In this document: piece after piece, positions 1-8,751 of the stretch
Position numbering within the stretch: position 1 is the stretch's first letter
Layout of the letters: every line of letters begins with the position of its first letter
Assembly: GCA_944327225.1 (NCBI GenBank)
Contig: CALVGZ010000017.1
Coordinates: 1 to 50,244 of the forward strand
Length of the DNA: 50,244 bases
DNA from: Candidatus Gastranaerophilales bacterium
GTDB lineage: Bacteria; Cyanobacteriota; Vampirovibrionia; Gastranaerophilales; Gastranaerophilaceae
Direction: 5' to 3'
The notes under the pieces: model-generated
What the model was told of the DNA's origin: nothing
The model's input: only the letters and a program-made list of their open reading frames with translations
The model's database searches: none
Position numbers and translations under genes: made by a program

Positions 1-2
1 CT

Positions 3-107
3 TGTACTGTAGCAAACTGTGCGGTATGTGATAAGGATGGAAAATGTGAAAGCTGCAATCAAGGATACCATCCATCCGGTGATAAAAAAAGTTGCGAAAG
101 CAAATGA
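3..107 (+). CDS. Partial 3' end of Cys-rich repeat surface protein
   Basis: The left edge of the window is open in frame 3 and encodes 34 residues, then a TGA. Six cysteines form a compact pattern (NCAVCDKDGKCESC, then GYHPSG and a last SC). This matches the tandem disulfide-rich modules seen in secreted and surface proteins of gut bacteria and protists. The start lies outside the window. The following reading frame, entered just past the stop, carries a domain that usually sits C-terminal to such repeats. The two are therefore probably one gene broken by an indel near 84-106, where there is a run of seven A. Repeat character is seen directly; function is unknown. Confidence 0.5.
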   Translation, partial: CTVANCAVCDKDGKCESCNQGYHPSGDKKSCESK

Positions 108-117
108 TTCTAATTTT

Positions 118-675
118 ATGAGAATAGGCAACTTATGCGTTACAAGAAAAAATATGGGAGATAGTTTGATGCTTCCAATACCATATACTGTTAGTGTAGC
201 TCAAGCAGGAAGTGAATATTGTTATTCTCAATCTCAAAAATGTTGTTGGAAAGGCGAAACAACTTCTAAATATAACTCAGAAAACGGCGGGTATTCAGGT
301 TGCACAAGAACAGTATGCAACCGGGAAGCAGCAAATGAAATATGTGCTAAATTTAATTATGCAGGAAAAACTTGGAGACTTCCAACTCCTGAAGAAGGCA
401 AAAATTTTGCATTATATACTGCTTCATTAGGAGGCAATGGTTTGATGTTATGTACTAATGGTGTAGTTGATTCCGCTATTACAGCACAATGTAGCTATGT
501 AGAAAATTGTAAAGGTTCATATCAAAATGCTTGTGTAGCTTATGACGAATGGCGTTCTGAATTTGATGCAAATACAGCATATATAACTAATTATGACCGC
601 GGAGTTTATTGGCCTGGTGGTACGATATCTAAATCGCGAGCTGCTTCAGTTCGCTGTGTAACTGAAATGAACTAA
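118..675 (+). CDS. C-terminal DUF1566/FISUMP-like lectin-fold domain (probably frameshifted from the preceding Cys-rich frame)
   Basis: This frame is open from base 13, but sequence of protein character begins around RIGNLCVTRKNMGD. The domain holds about ten cysteines, a WRLPTPEE motif and a terminal SVRCV-like motif (AASVRCV). That pair of motifs is typical of DUF1566/FISUMP-type domains with a C-type-lectin-like fold at the end of secreted adhesin-like proteins. There is no signal peptide or ribosome site before the ATG at 118, so it is unlikely to be an independent gene. It more likely continues the frame ending at 107. A hairpin terminator follows at once. The alternative starts (GTG 19, ATG 37) would translate the Cys-rich stretch out of frame and look spurious. 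Confidence 0.55.
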   Translation: MRIGNLCVTRKNMGDSLMLPIPYTVSVAQAGSEYCYSQSQKCCWKGETTSKYNSENGGYSGCTRTVCNREAANEICAKFNYAGKTWRLPTPEEGKNFALYTASLGGNGLMLCTNGVVDSAITAQCSYVENCKGSYQNACVAYDEWRSEFDANTAYITNYDRGVYWPGGTISKSRAASVRCVTEMN

Positions 676-705
676 TTTTCATATTATTTTTTGTGTTTTG
701 GTTAA

Positions 706-732
706 GGGGCAAAGTTAATGCCCCATTTTTTT
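706..732 (+). terminator. Rho-independent terminator of the Cys-rich protein gene
   Basis: A 6-bp stem GGGGCA/TGCCCC with a 7-base loop is followed by ATTTTTTT. It lies about 30 bases after the stop codon. Confidence 0.85.
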
Positions 733-771
733 AATAATTGAATAAAATATTTTTTATTATATTATTATGTT

Positions 772-1152
772 ATGAAAAATTTAAAGGAAATATTTTTAAT
801 ATTTTTTATATTTTTTTCTTTGTTTACGGGATTTATAGGAGTAAGCAATAAGGCTTTTGCTTCCAGAAGTGTTGATTTTTCGACCATAAATTTAATTCAA
901 AAGAAAAAAGATATTGCTGTTCATTATAAAACTTTTGGACAGAGTTTGTCTGTGTTAGCTGATAATTCTGTAATTGCATATACTTCTAACAGAGCAAACC
1001 AGAACAGTTCTTTTTTGGGAAATAATTGTATTTCAATTTTAAACAGGCAATTTGATATATTATCTGAAAACCTTTATTCCAATTCTTATTTTGATAGCTC
1101 TGCTATCGGTATTTCTCTTTTATTATTTGAAATTCAGCCTAATGCTCCTTAG
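772..1152 (+). CDS. Small secreted protein of unknown function
   Basis: 126 residues. The N-terminus has two lysines, a strongly hydrophobic stretch (residues 6-24) and an AFA-S cleavage-like site near residue 30, so it is probably exported. The mature part has no motif I recognise. There is no Shine-Dalgarno sequence. A TATATT box lies 8 bases before the ATG, which would suit a leaderless transcript. It stands about 50 bases before the OadG-like gene, so the two may be cotranscribed. Confidence 0.65.
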   Translation: MKNLKEIFLIFFIFFSLFTGFIGVSNKAFASRSVDFSTINLIQKKKDIAVHYKTFGQSLSVLADNSVIAYTSNRANQNSSFLGNNCISILNRQFDILSENLYSNSYFDSSAIGISLLLFEIQPNAP

Positions 1153-1200
1153 TTTTTATTTTTGGTTTTTAAACAGAAAATAAGAAATAGGAGAATTATA

Positions 1201-1452
1201 ATGAATATTGAATTATTATTGCAAAATTTTAATACAGGTGTTGTCATAACGTTTATTGGTATGGCTACTGTTCTATTCTTTTTAACTTTAATGATATTTG
1301 TTATGAGAATTATGGAAAAAATTATTTTTCAGTTAAATAAAATTTTTCCTGAAGAATTGCCTGTTGAGCAAAAGAAAAAAGTTAAAAGTAATGATGAGTC
1401 TGAAATTGCTGCTGCAATAGCGATAGCTTTTGCTCAAAGTGGAGGAAAGTAG
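1201..1452 (+). CDS. OadG-like sodium-pump decarboxylase gamma subunit (second copy)
   Basis: 83 residues. The start is the ATG at 1201 because an AGGAG lies 7 bases upstream; the longer frame starting at TTG 1162 lacks one. It has a single membrane helix (about residues 11-36) and a charged linker. The Ala/Ile-rich tail (DESEIAAAIAIAFAQ) is the hallmark of OadG, the small anchor of membrane decarboxylase sodium pumps. A second, clearly paralogous OadG sits inside the real decarboxylase operon at 8752-8985. This copy instead sits 3 bases before a permease gene whose GGAGGA ribosome site lies within its last codons, suggesting translational coupling. Its partner may be that permease or a decarboxylase encoded elsewhere. 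Confidence 0.8.
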   Translation: MNIELLLQNFNTGVVITFIGMATVLFFLTLMIFVMRIMEKIIFQLNKIFPEELPVEQKKKVKSNDESEIAAAIAIAFAQSGGK

Positions 1453-1455
1453 ATT

Positions 1456-2781
1456 ATGGATTTTGTACATAATTTTGTAAATGCAAACAGTGTTGTAATT
1501 TCTGCAACTTTGCTTATTGTAGCTTATATTTTTATAGCTTTGGAAAAAATTCCAAAAGTTACAATCGCTCTTTTAGGTGGTGCAATAACTATAGTTTTGG
1601 GGCTTGTCAGCCAAACCAAAATGCTTGACGGAGTTATAGATCCTCATTATTTTGTTAATTTTGTAGATTTTAATGTAATTTTTCTTTTGGTTTCAATGAT
1701 GATTATAGTTTCTATAACAACAAGAAGCGGTGTATTTAGCTATATTGCCAATGAACTTTTAAAATTTACAAAAGGTCACCCTATAAAAGTTTTAATTGCT
1801 TTAGGATTGTTTACTGCTGTGGTAAGTGCGTTTTTGGATAATGTTACAACTGTAATATTAATTATGCCAATAACTTTTTCTATAGCAAAAAAATTAGAGA
1901 TAAATCCTATCCCCTTTCTTTTGACTGAAATTGTTGCTTCTAATATTGGCGGAACAGCTACTTTAATTGGCGATCCTCCTAATATTATTATAGGAAGTGC
2001 TGCGGGTTTCGCTTTTATGGATTTTATAAAAGAATTAACTGGTGTTGTTGCAGTTATTTTGATTGCTGTGATTTTAATGCTCGTTTTATGTTTTAGAAAA
2101 ATTCTTGTAGCTGATGAAAATAAAATGCAAGAGGTTGTTAAAATAGACAATTCAAAAACAATAACTGATTATAACTTGATGGTTAGGTCTATGATTGTTT
2201 TGACACTTGTTATTTTGGGTTTTATGCTGCATGACATTATTCATATTGAAACATGTATCGTTGCAATGCTCGGTGCAAGTATTTTATTACTATTTGAAAA
2301 GCCGACACAAATTTTGCAGGATGTTGAATGGAATACAATATTTTTCTTTGTAGGTTTATTTATTATTATAGGCGGTCTTGAAGCATCCGGTGGTATAAAA
2401 TTGATGGCAGAGTGGATTTTAAATGTAACGGAAGGTTCTAAAACCGCTACTGCAATGATTATTTTGTGGGCATCGGGCGTTATATCGGGTATAATTGATA
2501 ATATACCGTATACTGCTACTATGGCACCCATGATAGCCGAAATACAAAAGGTTATGGGAGCAAATTATGCGTATCCTCTATGGTGGTGTTTGTCTTTGGG
2601 GGCTTGTCTTGGCGGAAATATGACAATAATTGGTGCTGCAGCAAATGTTATAGTTTCTGAAAATGCCGCAAAGGAAGGTCATCCTATAGCATTTTTGAAA
2701 TTTATGAAATATGGTGTAGCAATAGTATTAATTTCTCTTGTAATTAGTACAATTTATATTTATTTAAGATTTTTAAGGTAG
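1456..2781 (+). CDS. ArsB/NhaD-superfamily ion permease
   Basis: 441 residues with about ten to twelve hydrophobic segments. It carries signatures of the ArsB/NhaD branch of the ion transporter superfamily: FLDNVTTVI near residue 128, then SNIGGTATLIGDPPN near 162-176, and DNIPYTATMAP in the second half. The pseudo-symmetric repeat of the DN motif is typical of this fold. Substrate cannot be read from sequence: Na+/H+ exchange (NhaD), arsenite or a dicarboxylate are all possible. Beside an OadG-like gene in an organism with a sodium pump, a Na+-coupled role is the best inference. Confidence 0.8.
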   Translation: MDFVHNFVNANSVVISATLLIVAYIFIALEKIPKVTIALLGGAITIVLGLVSQTKMLDGVIDPHYFVNFVDFNVIFLLVSMMIIVSITTRSGVFSYIANELLKFTKGHPIKVLIALGLFTAVVSAFLDNVTTVILIMPITFSIAKKLEINPIPFLLTEIVASNIGGTATLIGDPPNIIIGSAAGFAFMDFIKELTGVVAVILIAVILMLVLCFRKILVADENKMQEVVKIDNSKTITDYNLMVRSMIVLTLVILGFMLHDIIHIETCIVAMLGASILLLFEKPTQILQDVEWNTIFFFVGLFIIIGGLEASGGIKLMAEWILNVTEGSKTATAMIILWASGVISGIIDNIPYTATMAPMIAEIQKVMGANYAYPLWWCLSLGACLGGNMTIIGAAANVIVSENAAKEGHPIAFLKFMKYGVAIVLISLVISTIYIYLRFLR

Positions 2782-2788
2782 ATTCAAT

Positions 2789-2908
2789 ATGACAGAAAAA
2801 AATAATGAGAAAAAAAAGAGTAATTCTCATCCTGAAATTATGTTAACGTTAATATATACGGTTATTATAGTTATTTTTATGTGGGGATTATCGATTTTTT
2901 TAAAATAA
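2789..2908 (+). CDS. 39-residue single-pass membrane microprotein
   Basis: This short frame begins 7 bases after the permease stop. It encodes a very basic/polar N-terminus (many Lys and Asn in residues 2-13) and one hydrophobic helix (about residues 18-37, LTLIYTVIIVIFMWGLSIFL). The design resembles small accessory subunits that travel with secondary transporters. A terminator follows directly, so it would be the last gene of the OadG-permease unit. There is no clear Shine-Dalgarno sequence beyond a weak AAGGTAG overlapping the permease stop. Function is inferred from position only. Confidence 0.6.
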   Translation: MTEKNNEKKKSNSHPEIMLTLIYTVIIVIFMWGLSIFLK

Positions 2909-2940
2909 TAAAACCACCTTTTAAGGCGGTTTTATTATAT
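2908..2940 (+). terminator. Terminator of the OadG/permease/microprotein unit
   Basis: An 11-bp stem with one mismatch (arms 2908-2918 and 2925-2935, loop TTTTAA) is rich in A on the 5' arm and T on the 3' arm. It begins at the microprotein stop codon. The T tract after the stem is short. Confidence 0.75.
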
Positions 2941-2950
2941 TTGTTAAGAC

Positions 2951-2979
2951 TTGAAAAAAGCTTTAAAAAAAGTTAAAAT
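2951..2979 (+). promoter_or_regulatory. Sigma70-type promoter of the 3010 gene
   Basis: TTGAAA at 2951-2956, a 17-base spacer, then TAAAAT at 2974-2979. The spacing is ideal and each box is one mismatch from consensus. It lies 30 bases upstream of a gene with its own strong ribosome site. Confidence 0.6.
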
Positions 2980-3009
2980 TAAGTATATAGTTTAAAAAAG
3001 GAGAGGATT

Positions 3010-3372
3010 ATGAAAAAAGTATTAGCAGTTGCTGCAATAATAGCAATGACAACTTCAATGTCTTTTGCTGCAACATCTTTTGGTAATTCTTTTAAAAATG
3101 CGGTAAAACAAGATATTCAAAATACTAAATCGGATTTAAAAGAAGCAGCTAAAAAGGATATGGAAGCTAAAACACAAGCTAAAACAAGTGCTTCTCAAGC
3201 AAAAAAAGCTGAAAAGATTAAACAAATCGACGCTAAATTGGCTGAATTAAATAAAGAGCTTGCGACAGTTAAGAACGATAAGAAAATAACAGAAACCGAA
3301 AGGGTTTTAAAAATGCGTCCGATTCAAAGACAAATTGATTTTTATACAAGACAAAAACAAGCATTACAATAA
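3010..3372 (+). CDS. Exported Lys/Ala-rich coiled-coil protein
   Basis: 120 residues. A textbook signal peptide (MKKVLAVAAIIA... ending SMSFA-A near residue 20) precedes a highly charged helical protein. Residues 28-75 are Lys/Ala/Gln-rich and residues 70-118 have heptad-like spacing of Leu/Ile. It is therefore probably a periplasmic coiled coil. GGAGAGG sits 6 bases before the ATG. It has its own promoter and terminator, so it is monocistronic. I do not recognise the family. Confidence 0.75.
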   Translation: MKKVLAVAAIIAMTTSMSFAATSFGNSFKNAVKQDIQNTKSDLKEAAKKDMEAKTQAKTSASQAKKAEKIKQIDAKLAELNKELATVKNDKKITETERVLKMRPIQRQIDFYTRQKQALQ

Positions 3373-3374
3373 AG

Positions 3375-3396
3375 AAAGCCCTTTGGGGCTTTTTTA
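3375..3396 (+). terminator. Terminator of the coiled-coil protein gene
   Basis: Stem AAAGCCC/GGGCTTT with a 4-base loop running into TTTT. It lies between convergent genes and may serve only the plus strand. Confidence 0.85.
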
Positions 3397-3404
3397 TTGT
3401 AAAT

Positions 3405-4643
3405 TTATAATAAAAATTGCGTTCCGACAATTATTTTATGAGAGTCAGACCCACCTTGATTTTGGGCAAATACATAATTTAACATAACTCTCATTGTTTG
3501 ACCCAGTATAAAGTAATTTATTCCTGCGGTATATTCTTTTATGTTATTGTTTGCGATTAATTTATTTGGATCAAAGTCATCATATCTTAAAAGAAATTCA
3601 AGTTTTTTTGTAATCCTATAAGCCAGTGTTATATTATAGCCCCATCTTTTTTTGTCGGTTAATCCCGAAGCACCGTTGGAGCCATCTGCGTTTTGATATT
3701 CCGCAAGCATCCAAAACCTTTTATAATCATATCTTATGGCTGCACTTGTGACAAAGAAATCCTGAGAATTTCTGCTACCTGTTTGCATACCTCCGCCAAT
3801 ATTTAAATTTCCGTATTTTTCTTTAACCTTTGCTAACGGTTTGAAGTTTACCCATAAATCCGTTTCAACACCCGGAAAAAATTCGCTATACCAAGTGTCG
3901 GAACTGTAGCCGCCAAGGTCATAGTCTAAATATTTATAATCGCCTTTTATACGTATGCCTGTTTTTCTTATGTTACCAAAATTTCTTGCTGTTTGCGAAC
4001 GAGCTAAAAACGGAACTAAATATGGGCATTGTCCGCCTTCATAACCGACATTAGGACGTGAAGTACCAAACATTAAGGTATTGTGAGGTATTCTTTTTGT
4101 TTCAATCCAAGCATCTAATACAAGTTTATGAAAAAAATCATCGTGCATATCCGGAGTTAAATCAAAAAGCAAATTATAACCTTCTTTTTCGCTTCTGAAT
4201 TTGCCTTTTAAACCTACATTAATTAATTGAGTATTATATTTAAAGTTAGATTCTTTTTCACTAATAGTTTCACTGAGATTGAATATAAAACTTCCTTGCA
4301 AACCGATATCTTTTATGATTCCTTTGTTAAATTGAGCGGTTAATTGTCTTTTAAACATACCTTCAGAATTATTCAGGTCATATTCTTTTTCTATTATTCC
4401 TTTTAGAGCTTCTTTTGAGTAGGGGTTGATTTCTTTTTCGATTTTATCTTCAAGGGTTTTTTCTTGTTTTTCAAGTATTACAGGTTCTTCAAGGATGACT
4501 TCTTTTTCGCCTTCAATTAAATCTTTTTTTCTTTCAATATTTTCTTTAGGTGAAATTATAACATCATCTTTTGCGGTTTCTTCAATTGCAAAAACAGGTG
4601 TCATAAAACAAATTATAAGAAGTATAAATATAATCTTTTTCAT
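3405..4643 (-). CDS. Phosphate-selective porin O/P-type outer-membrane protein
   Basis: 412 residues. It has a signal peptide ending PVFA (residue 19), a Lys/Glu-rich periplasmic stretch (residues 22-75), then a long run of alternating aromatic/polar segments typical of a beta barrel. Motifs such as ARSQTARNFG, YQNADGSNG, KLEFLLRYDDFDPN and a final GINYF...LNYVFAQ region resemble OprO/OprP-type anion porins. The last residue is Leu rather than the common Phe. The gene lies downstream of focA but is separated from it by a minus-strand terminator, so it probably has its own promoter. Substrate preference is not readable from sequence. Confidence 0.75.
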   Translation of the reverse strand: MKKIIFILLIICFMTPVFAIEETAKDDVIISPKENIERKKDLIEGEKEVILEEPVILEKQEKTLEDKIEKEINPYSKEALKGIIEKEYDLNNSEGMFKRQLTAQFNKGIIKDIGLQGSFIFNLSETISEKESNFKYNTQLINVGLKGKFRSEKEGYNLLFDLTPDMHDDFFHKLVLDAWIETKRIPHNTLMFGTSRPNVGYEGGQCPYLVPFLARSQTARNFGNIRKTGIRIKGDYKYLDYDLGGYSSDTWYSEFFPGVETDLWVNFKPLAKVKEKYGNLNIGGGMQTGSRNSQDFFVTSAAIRYDYKRFWMLAEYQNADGSNGASGLTDKKRWGYNITLAYRITKKLEFLLRYDDFDPNKLIANNNIKEYTAGINYFILGQTMRVMLNYVFAQNQGGSDSHKIIVGTQFLL

Positions 4644-4650
4644 AATTCAG

Positions 4651-4686
4651 GGAATAAAAACGGCTTATAAGTACTTTATAAGCCGT
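4651..4686 (-). terminator. Terminator after focA
   Basis: A 10-bp perfect stem CGGCTTATAA/TTATAAGCCG (4661-4670 with 4676-4685, loop of 5) is extended by one A-T pair. On the minus strand it runs into TTTTT. It lies between the focA stop and the porin start. Confidence 0.85.
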
Positions 4687-4699
4687 TGTCGTTATATAA

Positions 4700-5566
4700 T
4701 TAGTCTTTATTGTGGTCATCTCTAAGGTATGCCATCCAGAAAAGCAATACCACAAAAACAAGTGCTCCAACTATGTTTCCAAGTGTTACCGGTATTAAAT
4801 TATGGATGAAAAATGTTTTCCAAGTTAATGTTGCTAATTGATCTGCACCAAAACCTGAAGCAGCCACAACGGATGGAACAGATTTCATTAATATTCCGCT
4901 TGGTATAAAAAACATATTAGCTATGCTGTGTTCATAACCTGAAGCAACGAATGTTGTAATGGGAAAGAATATTGCAAATATCTTACCTATTACTCGTCTT
5001 GAGCTTGTTGCCATCCAAACAGCCAGACATACAAGCCAGTTACATAGTATGCCTCTGCAAAATGCTTCTATAAAGCTTAAATTAACTTTCATGTGGGCAT
5101 TTGTAAGGGTATTAACACCGAGAGCGTCGTGTGCATTGTGGCACATAGCTCCGTAATATACTAGAAATGCCAGAATGATTGAACCTATAAAGTTTCCTAA
5201 ATATACTATTGACCAGCTTCTAAAGAGTCTGGCCCAAGTAATTTTCTTTTCAATAACCGAAAACATCATCATGACGTTTCCTGTAAAAAGTTCTGCACCT
5301 GTTAAAACAACCATCATAAGTCCTGCTGCGAAAACCATGGCTCCGATTAATTTGGATGCACCCCAACCCAGAGTTTCTGCTGTACCTGTAGAAACCGTTA
5401 AGCTAACTTGTGCACCATAGGCGATAAATGCTCCTGCTGCAATAGCTAAAACAAACATTTTTGATTTTCTATATCCTGCCTTTTGGGGCATAACTTTTTC
5501 GGAAAAACCATGTGCAACTTCATTTGGTGCAAGACAGTCTTTGTTGTCAATAACTTGATTTGACAT
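4700..5566 (-). CDS. focA: Formate/nitrite transporter (FNT family, FocA-like)
   Basis: 288 residues with six membrane helices. FNT signatures are present: GAELFTGN in the first half, CRGILCNWLVCLAVW in the middle, YEHSIANMFFIP carrying the central pore His, and NLIPVTLGNIVGA near the end. The pentameric channel exports formate (or imports formate, nitrite or hydrosulfide) across the inner membrane. An AAGGAG ribosome site lies 7 bases before the ATG. In this fermentative setting formate export is the likely role, though nitrite or HS- cannot be excluded. The gene is bracketed by terminators and so forms its own transcript. Confidence 0.92.
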   Translation of the reverse strand: MSNQVIDNKDCLAPNEVAHGFSEKVMPQKAGYRKSKMFVLAIAAGAFIAYGAQVSLTVSTGTAETLGWGASKLIGAMVFAAGLMMVVLTGAELFTGNVMMMFSVIEKKITWARLFRSWSIVYLGNFIGSIILAFLVYYGAMCHNAHDALGVNTLTNAHMKVNLSFIEAFCRGILCNWLVCLAVWMATSSRRVIGKIFAIFFPITTFVASGYEHSIANMFFIPSGILMKSVPSVVAASGFGADQLATLTWKTFFIHNLIPVTLGNIVGALVFVVLLFWMAYLRDDHNKD

Positions 5567-5687
5567 AAATATCTCCTTAGTTTTGTTGTAATGCTAAAAA
5601 ATATTGATGGAATTTATCCGAAAAAAATTGTATTCCTTTAATTATAATTTTCAAGTATTTTTTTAAAATTTTATAATTATTTTTTAA

Positions 5688-5722
5688 TATAAAAACAGGG
5701 GGTATTACCCCCTGTTTTTATA
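5688..5722. terminator. Strong hairpin terminator downstream of oadB
   Basis: A 15-bp perfect stem (5688-5702 with 5708-5722) has five G-C pairs at the top, a 5-base loop, and A-rich and T-rich bases. It can terminate in both directions. Its main client is the minus-strand oad operon ending at 5732. Confidence 0.9.
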
Positions 5723-5731
5723 TTTACTTTG

Positions 5732-6910
5732 CTATTGAACACAAACCGTTAACAATACACCTGCTGCAACGGCTGAACCGATAACTCCTGCAACATTTGG
5801 TCCCATAGCGTGCATTAATAAGTAGTTATTTGGATTGTATTCAAGACCTACTTTATTAGATACTCTTGCTGCCATAGGAACAGCAGAAACACCTGCCGAG
5901 CCGATAAGAGGATTGATTTTTTCTTTTGAAAATAAGTTCATAATTTTTGCCATAATAACCCCTGCCCCTGTTGCAAGAGAAAAAGCAATAATGCCAAGGA
6001 TTAAAATGAATAATGTTTGAACTGTTAAAAATTGGTCGGAAGATAGTTTGGAGCCTACCGACAATCCTAAGAATATTGTAATTATGTTAATTAGTGCGTT
6101 TTGCATTGTATTTGAAAGTCTTTCAACAACACCGCACTCTTTACATAAATTACCGAAAGCAAGTGCTCCAACAAGCGGACAAGCACTTGGAAGGAATAAA
6201 ATACAAAGAGAAAGAACCAAAAGAGGAAAAACTATTTTTTCACGTTTAGAAACTTCTCTTAATTGTTTCATTTCAATTTTGCGTTCTTTATCAGTTGTTA
6301 AAAGTTTCATAATTGGCGGTTGTATAACAGGTACAAGAGCCATATAGGAGTATGCTGCAACTGCAATGGCGCCGAGTAATTCAGGAGCTAATTTTGAAGT
6401 TACATATATTGAAGTCGGGCCGTCTGCTCCGCCTATGATACCTATTGCACCCGATTGTGGAAGTGTAAAGCCAAAGATACATAAGGCCAATAATAATGCT
6501 CCAAATATTCCAAATTGTGCAGCACCTCCTAAAAGAGCGGTTTTTGGATTAGCAATAAGAGGACCGAAGTCTGTCATTGCACCTACTCCCATGAAAATTA
6601 TCAAAGGGAACAGTCCTTGGTGGATACCTGCTTCATATACAATATATAAAAACCCACCCGGTTCATTCATTCCGGCTCCGGGGATATTTGATAGAAATCC
6701 GCCAAAGGCGATAGGAATTAAAAGTAAGGGTTCATATTGTTTTTTAATTCCAAGCCACATCAAAAATAAGCATACGATAAGCATTATTGGTGAGCCGAAT
6801 TGATGTAAAAATTGTTCAAACGCATTTGTTATATTAGGATCTGCGGGTTGAACAAAGTTGCAAATTCCTGTGGTTTGCCATAATTGTTGAAAAATTTCAC
6901 CTATATTCAT
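5732..6910 (-). CDS. oadB: Na+-pumping oxaloacetate-type decarboxylase, beta subunit
   Basis: 392 residues with about nine to eleven membrane helices. This is the ion-translocating subunit of biotin-dependent decarboxylase sodium pumps. [13 protein letters not shown] carries the conserved Asp essential for Na+ coupling. The C-terminal [17 protein letters not shown] and [16 protein letters not shown] stretches are family signatures. It releases CO2 from carboxybiotin on OadA and exports Na+. It is the last gene of birA-oadG-oadA-oadB. Beta subunits of oxaloacetate, methylmalonyl-CoA and glutaconyl-CoA decarboxylases are near-identical in motifs, so the substrate must be judged from OadA. Confidence 0.93.
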   Translation of the reverse strand: MNIGEIFQQLWQTTGICNFVQPADPNITNAFEQFLHQFGSPIMLIVCLFLMWLGIKKQYEPLLLIPIAFGGFLSNIPGAGMNEPGGFLYIVYEAGIHQGLFPLIIFMGVGAMTDFGPLIANPKTALLGGAAQFGIFGALLLALCIFGFTLPQSGAIGIIGGADGPTSIYVTSKLAPELLGAIAVAAYSYMALVPVIQPPIMKLLTTDKERKIEMKQLREVSKREKIVFPLLVLSLCILFLPSACPLVGALAFGNLCKECGVVERLSNTMQNALINIITIFLGLSVGSKLSSDQFLTVQTLFILILGIIAFSLATGAGVIMAKIMNLFSKEKINPLIGSAGVSAVPMAARVSNKVGLEYNPNNYLLMHAMGPNVAGVIGSAVAAGVLLTVCVQ

Positions 6911-6926
6911 TTTTTTGTCTCCGCTA

Positions 6927-8723
6927 TTAACCTAATGTAACTAATGATTGACCGTTTTTAACTTGGTCACCTTGATTAACGTTGATTGAAAGGACTTTTC
7001 CTGAAGCAGGAGATTTGATTTCCGTTTCCATTTTCATTGCTTCTACTACCAGTAAAACATCGCCTTCAGCAACTTCTTCGCCTTCTTCTACTTCAATTCT
7101 TAATACAACACCGGGAAGGGCTGCTTTAATATCTTGACCTTCACCCGAGCTTTGTGATTTAGCTTCGTCAATGCCGGCTTTAACGGCAACTTCATAGGAT
7201 TTTCCGTTGACTGTTGCTTTTGTGCCGTCTAACTTAACAGTATATTTTTTGCCGTTCAAGGTTACGGTATAGCCATTTTTTGTGCTTTCGCCGTCAGCAC
7301 ACGCACAAGCTTTATTTGGTTCATTTTTTCTAACACCCAAAGTACCTTTTCCTTGAAGGAACATAATTCCTTTTTCTTTACAAGCACCTGCGATAAAGAT
7401 ATTTTCTTCTGTAACTTCAATGCCCGCATCTTCAAGCATTTTAGTTGCAGCTTTAATACCTTTTGTTTCGTCTTTATCGTTCAAGTCAACAACAAGTTCA
7501 GTTGTTGGTTGAAGGTTTAATTGTTCTTCCGCAATTTTAATAATTTCAGGATCAGCTTCGCATGGAGTTTTTCCAAAATAACCGAGAACCATTTTTCCGT
7601 ATCCTTCTGCAATTTTTTTCCAAGCACCAAACATGACGTTATTAAATGCTTGTTGGAAATAGAATTGTGAAACAGGAGTTACAGATGTTGCAAAACCGCC
7701 TTTTTCAACAACTTCCTTCATTGCTGCAACGATTTCGGGGTATTTATTCATTAAGTTGTTGTCACGCAACATTTGAGTGTTAGCAGTTAATGCTCCTCCG
7801 GGAAGCGGTGATTGAATAATCATAGGATTAACAGCCAGTGCTTCAGGCGGTAAGAAGTAGTCTTTCATACATTCTTTGAATATTTCTTCCGTTTCTAGAA
7901 TTTTATTAATATCAATACCTAGGTCATATTCTGTGTTTTTCAATGCATGCCACATAGAAACTATATCCGGTTGTGCTGTTCCGCCTGATACAGGTTTCAT
8001 GGCAAGGTCAATACCGTTTGCTCCGCCTTCTAGGGCTGCCAGATATGCTGCAAGACCTGTTCCTGCTGTTTCATGGCTATGGAAACGAATATGGGCGTCT
8101 TGACCAAGTATTTCACGAGTTCTTTTAACTGTTTCATAAACTTTTCTTGGAGATGAAGTTCCTGAAGCATCTTTGAAAGCTAAAGATGTGAAAGGAATTC
8201 CCGCATCTAAAATAGAACGTAGAACTTTTTCATAAAAAGCAACGTCATGAGCCCCGCTGCATCCGATTGGAAGTTCCATCATAGTGATTGTAACTTCGTG
8301 ATTTAGTCCGTTATCTGTTATACATTGACCTGAATATATTAAATTATTAACGTCATTTAAAGCATCAAAGTTTCTGATTGTTGTAACTCCGTGTTTTTTG
8401 AACATTTTTGCATGAAGGTTAATCATATCACGAGGTTGAGAATCTAAACCTACAACGTTAACTCCACGAGCCAATGATTGTAAATTTATGTCAGGTCCGA
8501 CGGTTTCTCTTATTTTATCCATTGTTTCAAAGGCATTTTCTCTGCAATAGAAAATCGGTGATTGAAAACGTGCACCGCCTGCAACTTCAAAATGTTTGAT
8601 TCCTGCTTCTACTGCTGATTTTAAAGCAGGTAAAAAATCGTCCACGAATACTCTTGCACCGTAAACTGATTGAAAACCGTCACGGAATGATGTATCCATA
8701 ACTTTAATTTGTTTTTTTGTCAT
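6927..8723 (-). CDS. oadA: Biotin-dependent carboxyltransferase, decarboxylase alpha subunit (OadA/PycB-like)
   Basis: 598 residues from the ATG at 8723, which has a GAGG ribosome site; the frame extends 16 codons further without one. A TIM-barrel carboxyltransferase begins with [10 protein letters not shown] (canonical form is DTTLRD). It continues with SLAFKDASG and the metal-binding [11 protein letters not shown], followed by the conserved carboxylase domain. A linker holding a Cys-rich patch (KACACADG) leads to a biotinyl domain with [10 protein letters not shown], biotin on Lys about 564. It moves carboxyl from a 2-oxoacid, probably oxaloacetate, to biotin. The barrel motifs diverge from classical OadA, so pyruvate- or malonate-related substrates are possible. 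Confidence 0.88.
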   Translation of the reverse strand: MTKKQIKVMDTSFRDGFQSVYGARVFVDDFLPALKSAVEAGIKHFEVAGGARFQSPIFYCRENAFETMDKIRETVGPDINLQSLARGVNVVGLDSQPRDMINLHAKMFKKHGVTTIRNFDALNDVNNLIYSGQCITDNGLNHEVTITMMELPIGCSGAHDVAFYEKVLRSILDAGIPFTSLAFKDASGTSSPRKVYETVKRTREILGQDAHIRFHSHETAGTGLAAYLAALEGGANGIDLAMKPVSGGTAQPDIVSMWHALKNTEYDLGIDINKILETEEIFKECMKDYFLPPEALAVNPMIIQSPLPGGALTANTQMLRDNNLMNKYPEIVAAMKEVVEKGGFATSVTPVSQFYFQQAFNNVMFGAWKKIAEGYGKMVLGYFGKTPCEADPEIIKIAEEQLNLQPTTELVVDLNDKDETKGIKAATKMLEDAGIEVTEENIFIAGACKEKGIMFLQGKGTLGVRKNEPNKACACADGESTKNGYTVTLNGKKYTVKLDGTKATVNGKSYEVAVKAGIDEAKSQSSGEGQDIKAALPGVVLRIEVEEGEEVAEGDVLLVVEAMKMETEIKSPASGKVLSINVNQGDQVKNGQSLVTLG

Positions 8724-8751
8724 TTTTTTATCCTCTTTTCTTTTAATTTTA

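Noticed and set aside
1776..2531. Minus-strand frames opposite the permease
   Set aside because: Antisense shadows of a hydrophobic gene; no ribosome sites and no conserved character.
6366..6803. 145-codon plus-strand frame opposite oadB
   Set aside because: A shadow frame created by the Gly/Ala/Pro-rich codons of oadB; no start signals.
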